From assembly GCA_002389175.1 (NCBI GenBank), contig DGNZ01000118.1, positions 1 to 10,709 of the forward strand: a DNA stretch of 10,709 nt, read 5' to 3'. Each line of letters opens with the position of its first letter. The first letter of the stretch is position 1. A program made the position numbers and the translations under genes. Under the pieces are notes generated by a model, which made no database searches, had not been told where the DNA came from, and saw only the letters and a list, made by a program, of their open reading frames with translations. This document shows positions 6,897 to 10,709 of the stretch, piece after piece. Origin of the DNA: Rhodospirillaceae bacterium UBA4479 (GTDB lineage Bacteria; Pseudomonadota; Alphaproteobacteria; Rhodospirillales; Casp-alpha2).

Positions 6897-9119
6897 CTAT
6901 TCATCAATTCCTGTTGGGCGCCAGCGCCGCAACAAAAGCGAGTTACTAACAACGGTGATAGAACTAAGTGCCATCGCTGCGCCGGCCACCACGGGGCTCA
7001 GATATCCAAATGCGGCAAGCGGCAACCCGATCACATTGAAAATAAAGGCCCAGAATAAGTTCCATTTAATTCGCATCCAAGTTTTTCTGGCGACATCCAA
7101 TGCTGCAGCGACCAGACGTGGGTCGGGCCGCATGAGGGTTATTCCTGCTGTCTCCATCGCCACGTCTGTCCCCGTCCCCATCGCGATGGCAACGTCTGCT
7201 GCTGCCAGTGCAGGTGCATCATTAATGCCATCCCCCACCATGGCGATGACGTGCCCTGCATCGAGTTCATCAACAATGATCTGAAGCTTCTCGTTGGGTT
7301 TCAGCGGCGCGCGGACATCGGTTATCCCGACTTCTGATGCGATGACGGTTGCGACTTGATGGGTATCGCCACTTAACATGATGGCGCTGACATTACGTGC
7401 GCCCAGCATCTGAATTGCCGCAGACGCATGTGGCCGAACCGCATCGGCGACACCAAAAATACCCATCAGTTCTTTGTTCTTGGAAACCAAAACTGGCGTA
7501 ATACCCAAGTCACCAATCTCAGTTATTTGCGTTTGAGTGTCAGCAACTGGAATTTCGTTTTTAGTCATCAATTCCAGATTTCCGATACGGATCACGTCAC
7601 CCATATATGTCCCAGAAATTCCAAGGCCCACATGCGCGGTCACATCAGTTGCACGTTCGATCTCAAGCCCTCGCGCCTCGGCCTCATGAATGATTGCGCG
7701 CGCCAACGGATGTTCTGACCCCATCTGCACAGCAGCAGCCATAGTCAGGAGTTGTTCTTCGCTACCCGATAAACAATAAATTTTCTGAACACGCGGCTCG
7801 CCCAGTGTGAGCGTCCCCGTTTTATCAAACGCGACGGTATCAACTTTGTGGGCGATTTCGAGCGCCGCGATATCTTTAATTAAAATGCCCGCGCGAGCTG
7901 CAGCACCTGTGCCAGCAACGATCGCACTCGGCGTCGCTAACCCCAGGGCACAGGGACAAGCGATCACAAGAACAGAGACCGCGTTGATGATGGCTTTCTC
8001 TGCGCCAGCACCAACAAAGAACCATCCAGCCAAGGTCGCAATTGCGATCAACATGACGATGGGCACAAACACATGACTGATCTGATCGACCAAGCGTTGC
8101 ATTGGGGCTTTGCCCGACTGCGCATTTTCAACAAGCTTGATGATCTTGGCCAGGGTCGTGTCCTGGCCGATCTGCATCGTGCGTACTTCGATGACCGATG
8201 CACCATTAACGGCGGCACCAATAACCACATCACCGATGCTTTTTGGAATAGGTCGGCTTTCGCCCGTCATCATCGACTCATCGACCTCTGTCGCGCCCTT
8301 TATAATTTCTCCATCAACAGGAATACGTTCTCCTGGGCGAACGATGACAACATCATCCACTAAGACATCTTCGATGGGGACAGCGGCTTCTATACCATTT
8401 TTCAAAACACGTGCTGTTTGTGGGCGAAGGTCCATCAACGCACGAATGGCTTGCGCGGTGCCCCGCTTGGCATACGATTCCAAAAGCTTCCCGGCCACAA
8501 CCAAAGTGATCACCAACGCCGAAGCCTCAAAATACAAATGCGAAAGATTATTCGCGCCAGCATCGAACACAATCCATGTGCTAAGACCGTAAGCGGCACT
8601 TGTGCCGACCGCGACAAGGACATCCATATTACCCGTTTTGGATTTAAGCGCATTCCACGCACCAACATAAAACCGCGCGCCTACCCAAAATTGAATGGGG
8701 GTGGCCAGCGCCATTTGCGCCCAGGCGGGTAGTGCATATCCGACACCCAAGGGCGGCAAAATCATCATTAAAAACAAGGGCGCACTTAAAACGGCAGAGA
8801 CCACAAGAGTGATGGTCTCTACTCGAAGGCGTTTTTGCTCGGCTTCGGCTTGTTGTTTTTCCTGGTCACGACGGCCATGAACCTCGGTCTCCCGATAAGT
8901 TGCCGGATATCCTGCGTCTGTAACCATGTTCAGTAATGTGTCTCGATTAAATGCATCTTCACTGACAGTGATCGTGGCCGTCTCCATGACGAGATTAACA
9001 GACGCATCGATCACGCCCGGGACATCTAATATGGCTCGTTCAACGCGTGACGCGCATCCGCCACACGTCATTCCAGAGACGGATATCTGCATTGTTTTAT
9101 TGCTGCTGGTGCCGTCCAT
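6897..9119 (-). CDS. copA: Cu(I)-exporting P1B-type ATPase
   Basis: This inner-membrane pump expels cytosolic Cu(I) using ATP. The 740 residues contain one N-terminal heavy-metal-associated domain with SGMTCGGCASRVE (Cys19, Cys22), a charged linker (about 78-100), eight expected membrane helices, the actuator TGES (285-288), the CPC site (388-390) in VIACPCALGLATP, phosphorylation site DKTGTLT (Asp432), nucleotide-binding SEHPLA (468-473) and hinge GDGINDAP (629-636). The distal metal-site helices read N687-FN(694-695)-P700 and MALSS (716-720). This fits the Cu(I) subgroup pattern N-x6-YN-x4-P and MxxSS except for Phe in place of the usual Tyr. E. coli CopA has two N-terminal metal domains, whereas one is common elsewhere. 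The ATG at 9119 overlaps an ATGTAA start-stop, with TTGGA just upstream; Met10 is an alternative start lacking a ribosome site. It is first in the operon, behind a CueR-type promoter and ahead of cueR. Confidence 0.96.
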   Translation of the reverse strand: MDGTSSNKTMQISVSGMTCGGCASRVERAILDVPGVIDASVNLVMETATITVSEDAFNRDTLLNMVTDAGYPATYRETEVHGRRDQEKQQAEAEQKRLRVETITLVVSAVLSAPLFLMMILPPLGVGYALPAWAQMALATPIQFWVGARFYVGAWNALKSKTGNMDVLVAVGTSAAYGLSTWIVFDAGANNLSHLYFEASALVITLVVAGKLLESYAKRGTAQAIRALMDLRPQTARVLKNGIEAAVPIEDVLVDDVVIVRPGERIPVDGEIIKGATEVDESMMTGESRPIPKSIGDVVIGAAVNGASVIEVRTMQIGQDTTLAKIIKLVENAQSGKAPMQRLVDQISHVFVPIVMLIAIATLAGWFFVGAGAEKAIINAVSVLVIACPCALGLATPSAIVAGTGAAARAGILIKDIAALEIAHKVDTVAFDKTGTLTLGEPRVQKIYCLSGSEEQLLTMAAAVQMGSEHPLARAIIHEAEARGLEIERATDVTAHVGLGISGTYMGDVIRIGNLELMTKNEIPVADTQTQITEIGDLGITPVLVSKNKELMGIFGVADAVRPHASAAIQMLGARNVSAIMLSGDTHQVATVIASEVGITDVRAPLKPNEKLQIIVDELDAGHVIAMVGDGINDAPALAAADVAIAMGTGTDVAMETAGITLMRPDPRLVAAALDVARKTWMRIKWNLFWAFIFNVIGLPLAAFGYLSPVVAGAAMALSSITVVSNSLLLRRWRPTGIDE

Positions 9120-9124
9120 TACAT
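9119..9124 (-). other. ATG-TAA start-stop overlapping the copA start codon
   Basis: On the minus strand an ATG (9124-9122) is followed at once by TAA (9121-9119), whose last A is the first base of the copA ATG (9119-9117). The only ribosome-site candidate, GGA within TTGGAC, is one base from the first ATG and six from the copA ATG, a better distance for copA. Whether the start-stop pair has any role cannot be told from sequence. Confidence 0.4.
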
Positions 9125-9157
9125 GTCCAATTGGTTTGATAAATTACGAATGAGCTT

Positions 9158-9188
9158 ATCATAAACCTCCCAGTTACTAGAAGGTCAA
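9158..9188 (-). promoter_or_regulatory. copA promoter with 19-base spacer (CueR-activated type)
   Basis: On the minus strand the -35 box is TTGACC (9188-9183) and the -10 box TATGAT (9163-9158), both near consensus. They are separated by 19 bases instead of the usual 17. MerR-family activators such as CueR work on just such overlong spacers by untwisting the DNA, and the dyad in this spacer supports that mode here. The expected transcript start is near 9151, leaving a leader of roughly 30 bases before the copA ATG. Confidence 0.85.
9165..9185 (-). promoter_or_regulatory. CueR operator dyad in the copA promoter
   Basis: A 21-base interrupted palindrome. On the minus strand the left arm is ACCTTCTAGT, then a central A, then the right arm ACTGGGAGGT; eight of ten arm positions are complementary. 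The outer ACCT and AGGT, with the TTGACCTTC context, match the known CueR/HmrR site pattern. It lies between the -35 and -10 boxes, overlapping the last bases of the -35 element, which is the position CueR occupies at copA in other proteobacteria. The cueR gene is in the same operon. Confidence 0.85.
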
Positions 9189-9317
9189 CAAATTGCGAAT
9201 TGGCACATCAAATACCCATTGCTGGCAAATGGCCTTTGCATATCAGGGGTTTAGGTGCATTCTTGTTGTAATGAGTTATGCAGATATTGCCCTCCATGGG
9301 CGATGGGAAACTATAAA

Positions 9318-10487
9318 ATGCCAGACGAAGGACACGCAAAGAACCGCCCAGCATCGGGTAATTCTACGTCAGATTTAGAGCATCCAACCGAGAAGCAACC
9401 CGCACGCCGTCGCCCGGCCAAATTAATTTGGGCCGGTGTCGCCCTCGTTGTGGTCATGGCCTATTTCGGCGTTACTGAAGTCCATAAACGTATTGCTTAT
9501 ATCTTTGAGGAAGATGCACGGATCGGTGCTGACCTTATTACGGTTTCGTCCAGGGTTGCGGGTTGGATCACTGAGATGCCTGTGATCGAAGGAGATACCG
9601 TTCAAGCGGGCGCAGTCATCGTCCAAGTTGATGACCGCGAAGCCCAAGTCCTGCTGAACGAGCTTGAAGCACAATTGGGCGGCATCCGAGCTGAGCGTGA
9701 TCGATTAAAAGCAGAGCGCGTGCTCGTCACCAGCCAGGTCGAAAGCAGATTGGTATCGGAAAAATCCCTGGCAGCGGCAGCGGGGGTTTCCGTATCGTCC
9801 ATGCGCCCTCAGCTAGAATTGGCAAAACGTGAACTGGACCGGACCAAAAAGCTTTACGAAGACAAAGTCTCTTCTCGCCGACAACTAGATCAGGCGGAAA
9901 CCAAGCTACAACAAGCAGATCGTGAATACCGGATCGCTGTCGCAGATTTACGCGCAGCAGAATCTCGCGTTATAGAAGTCCAAGCTGACCGGGCGCGCCT
10001 GGACGTGCTGGCAGCAGACCTGATCGTTTTGGAACAACGCGAAGCCGAAATCCAAGCGCGAATGGCGCGTCAACGACTGGATGTTTTAGATCGCACTGTT
10101 AAAAGCCCGATTGGGGGTGTTGTAGACCGTACGTTTGTTGATATTGGCGAATACGTGACACCGGGCCAGCGATTGGTTTTAGTTCACGATCCGGCCCGCG
10201 TCTGGGTAGAAGCGAATATCAAGGAAACCAGTATCCGCTCCTTAAACGTCGGTCAGCCTGTCGATATCCGCGTCGATGCCTATCCGGGCGAAGTCTTCAA
10301 AGGTCAGGTCCAGATCGTTGGTTCTGCCGCCACCAGCCAATTTGCATTGCTCCCGACCCCAAACCCGAGCGGAAATTTCACCAAGATTACGCAGCGGTTA
10401 CCCATTCGGATCTCCATAGAAAACCCTGACGAACGTTTAAGACCCGGCATGATGGTAGAAGTGAAGATTCCGAAATCTGAACAATAA
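9318..10487 (+). CDS. emrA: HlyD/EmrA-family membrane fusion protein of a multidrug efflux pump
   Basis: This is the periplasmic adaptor that links an inner-membrane MFS pump to an outer-membrane channel. The 389-residue protein has a short polar, basic cytoplasmic N-terminus, one membrane helix (about 36-52) and a first half-lipoyl/barrel segment (about 64-110: EDARIGADLITVSSRVAGWI, EGDTVQAGAVIVQVDDREA). A long alpha-helical coiled-coil hairpin follows (about 110-255, rich in Ala/Glu/Arg/Gln), then the second lipoyl half (VKSPIGGVVDRTFVDIGEYV, 261-280) and a beta-barrel region. The latter has VWVEANIKETSI (296-307) and the EmrA-type SQFALLPTPNPSGNFTKI (340-357) before QRLPIRI. I chose the ATG at 9318 because GGGAA lies eight bases upstream; in-frame ATGs at 9303 and 9255 give longer versions with no matching feature. 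A pump gene follows after 37 bases. No MarR/TetR regulator gene is visible alongside. The substrate cannot be told. Confidence 0.9.
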   Translation: MPDEGHAKNRPASGNSTSDLEHPTEKQPARRRPAKLIWAGVALVVVMAYFGVTEVHKRIAYIFEEDARIGADLITVSSRVAGWITEMPVIEGDTVQAGAVIVQVDDREAQVLLNELEAQLGGIRAERDRLKAERVLVTSQVESRLVSEKSLAAAAGVSVSSMRPQLELAKRELDRTKKLYEDKVSSRRQLDQAETKLQQADREYRIAVADLRAAESRVIEVQADRARLDVLAADLIVLEQREAEIQARMARQRLDVLDRTVKSPIGGVVDRTFVDIGEYVTPGQRLVLVHDPARVWVEANIKETSIRSLNVGQPVDIRVDAYPGEVFKGQVQIVGSAATSQFALLPTPNPSGNFTKITQRLPIRISIENPDERLRPGMMVEVKIPKSEQ

Positions 10488-10524
10488 GCTTATCTTGGCG
10501 AAACCATAGAAGGACAAGGCAACG

Positions 10525-10709
10525 TTGGCCGACGCGTCCGAAGATCCTGTATTTCAGGCCCAGTTTGATCGTTTTGGCCCCTCCTATAAATGGTGGGTGA
10601 CTATTGCTGGTTTGACGGGTGCGATCGCAATGATCTTGTCCGCAACCATTGTTATCGTTGCTGTTCCCAGCATCATGGGGGCTTATGGCGTCGGTCAAGA
10701 TGTTGCGCA
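10525..10709 (+). CDS. emrB: EmrB/QacA-type (DHA2) MFS drug efflux transporter, N-terminal fragment
   Basis: Only 61 codons and two bases are present before the window ends. The frame reads LADASEDPVF, a short cytoplasmic lead, then KWWVTIAGLTGAIAMILSAT and IVIVAVPSIMGAYGVGQDVA. This matches the first transmembrane helix and following loop of DHA2-family, 14-helix proton antiporters, where the usual motif is close to ATIVNVALP. There is no in-frame ATG between the upstream stop (TAG at 10507) and the conserved helix other than Met36 inside it. TTG at 10525 is therefore the likely start, preceded by AAGGA (10510-10514) and AAGG (10516-10519). Its position 37 bases after the HlyD-type gene fits an emrAB operon that pumps hydrophobic compounds across both membranes with an outer-membrane channel encoded elsewhere. 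Family confidence is good, but the exact start is less sure. Confidence 0.82.
   Translation, partial: MADASEDPVFQAQFDRFGPSYKWWVTIAGLTGAIAMILSATIVIVAVPSIMGAYGVGQDVA

Larger units (their letters stand above)
9120..9317. other. Divergent intergenic control region between copA and the emrA-like gene
   Basis: This 198-base gap holds the copper promoter and operator in its copA-proximal half. The emrA-proximal half (about 9190-9317) should carry the plus-strand promoter, but I see no good -35/-10 pair. TTGCAT (9236-9241) followed 16 bases later by CATTCT is the best I can offer, and it is weak. A perfect 8-base palindrome CCAATTGG lies at 9127-9134 in the copA leader. No small gene is supported. 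Confidence 0.5.

Noticed and set aside
6694..7284. Open frame of 196 codons on the plus strand across cueR and copA
   Set aside because: It lies wholly antisense to two well-supported genes, its translation shows no domain, and it follows from the base composition of the opposite strand.
8110..8592. Open frame of 160 codons on the plus strand inside copA
   Set aside because: It is antisense to the conserved actuator and membrane region of CopA, with a Ser/Thr/Ala-rich composition typical of a shadow frame.
9137..9161. Inverted repeat TGATAA ... TTATCA in the copA leader, overlapping the -10 box
   Set aside because: The arms are six AT-rich bases with a 13-base loop, easily expected by chance, and the right arm is part of the -10 box.
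9193..9378. Short plus-strand open frame of 61 codons in the copA/emrA gap
   Set aside because: It overlaps the emrA start in another frame, lacks a good ribosome site, and has no recognisable features.
1..10709. Mobile elements, CRISPR arrays, phage genes, tRNA or rRNA genes
   Set aside because: I looked on both strands and saw no transposase or integrase, no spaced direct repeats, and no cloverleaf or conserved rRNA sequence; genes fill nearly the whole window.

Overview
This window looks like chromosomal DNA of a moderate-GC alphaproteobacterium, possibly Rhodospirillales. That placement rests on gene order (ppx-rlmE-guaB-rsmB) and protein style, and no marker gene here settles it. Nine genes are supported: seven complete, and two cut by the window ends. 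I see no rRNA, tRNA, CRISPR array, transposase, integrase or prophage gene.

Left part (1-3555, all minus strand): a housekeeping cluster transcribed right to left. It holds a Ppx/GppA-type exopolyphosphatase, the 23S rRNA 2'-O-methyltransferase RlmE (start overlapping the ppx stop by one base), IMP dehydrogenase GuaB (with its own likely promoter), and the first 54 codons of an RsmB-family rRNA methyltransferase. The themes are nucleotide and phosphate metabolism and rRNA modification.

Middle part (3679-6428, minus strand): a two-gene O-acylation module. It consists of an AlgI-type MBOAT membrane acyltransferase and, two bases after its stop, a membrane-anchored protein with GSSR and DGSH motifs that resembles the SGNH/DltD/AlgJ-type partners of MBOAT enzymes. 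No glycosyltransferase or polymer-synthesis gene is visible beside it, so the acceptor is unknown.

Right-centre part (6490-9119, minus strand): a copper-efflux operon, copA then cueR. The upstream promoter has a near-symmetric 21-base CueR-type dyad lying in a 19-base spacer between TTGACC and TATGAT. This is the geometry expected for a MerR-family activated promoter. CueR keeps the Cu(I)-binding cysteine pair. Because cueR follows copA, it should be co-transcribed with its target and so autoregulated. The MBOAT gene begins only 61 bases past cueR on the same strand, so copper-dependent read-through into the acylation module is possible but unproven.

Right end (9318-10709, plus strand): an emrAB-type tripartite efflux pair, with a HlyD/EmrA membrane fusion protein followed by the start of a DHA2-family MFS pump that appears to use a TTG start. 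It diverges from copA across about 200 bases.

I found no convincing new system. The points most worth checking are the copper-operon/acylation-module junction, with its perfect 7-base inverted repeat, and the divergent copA/emrA control region.
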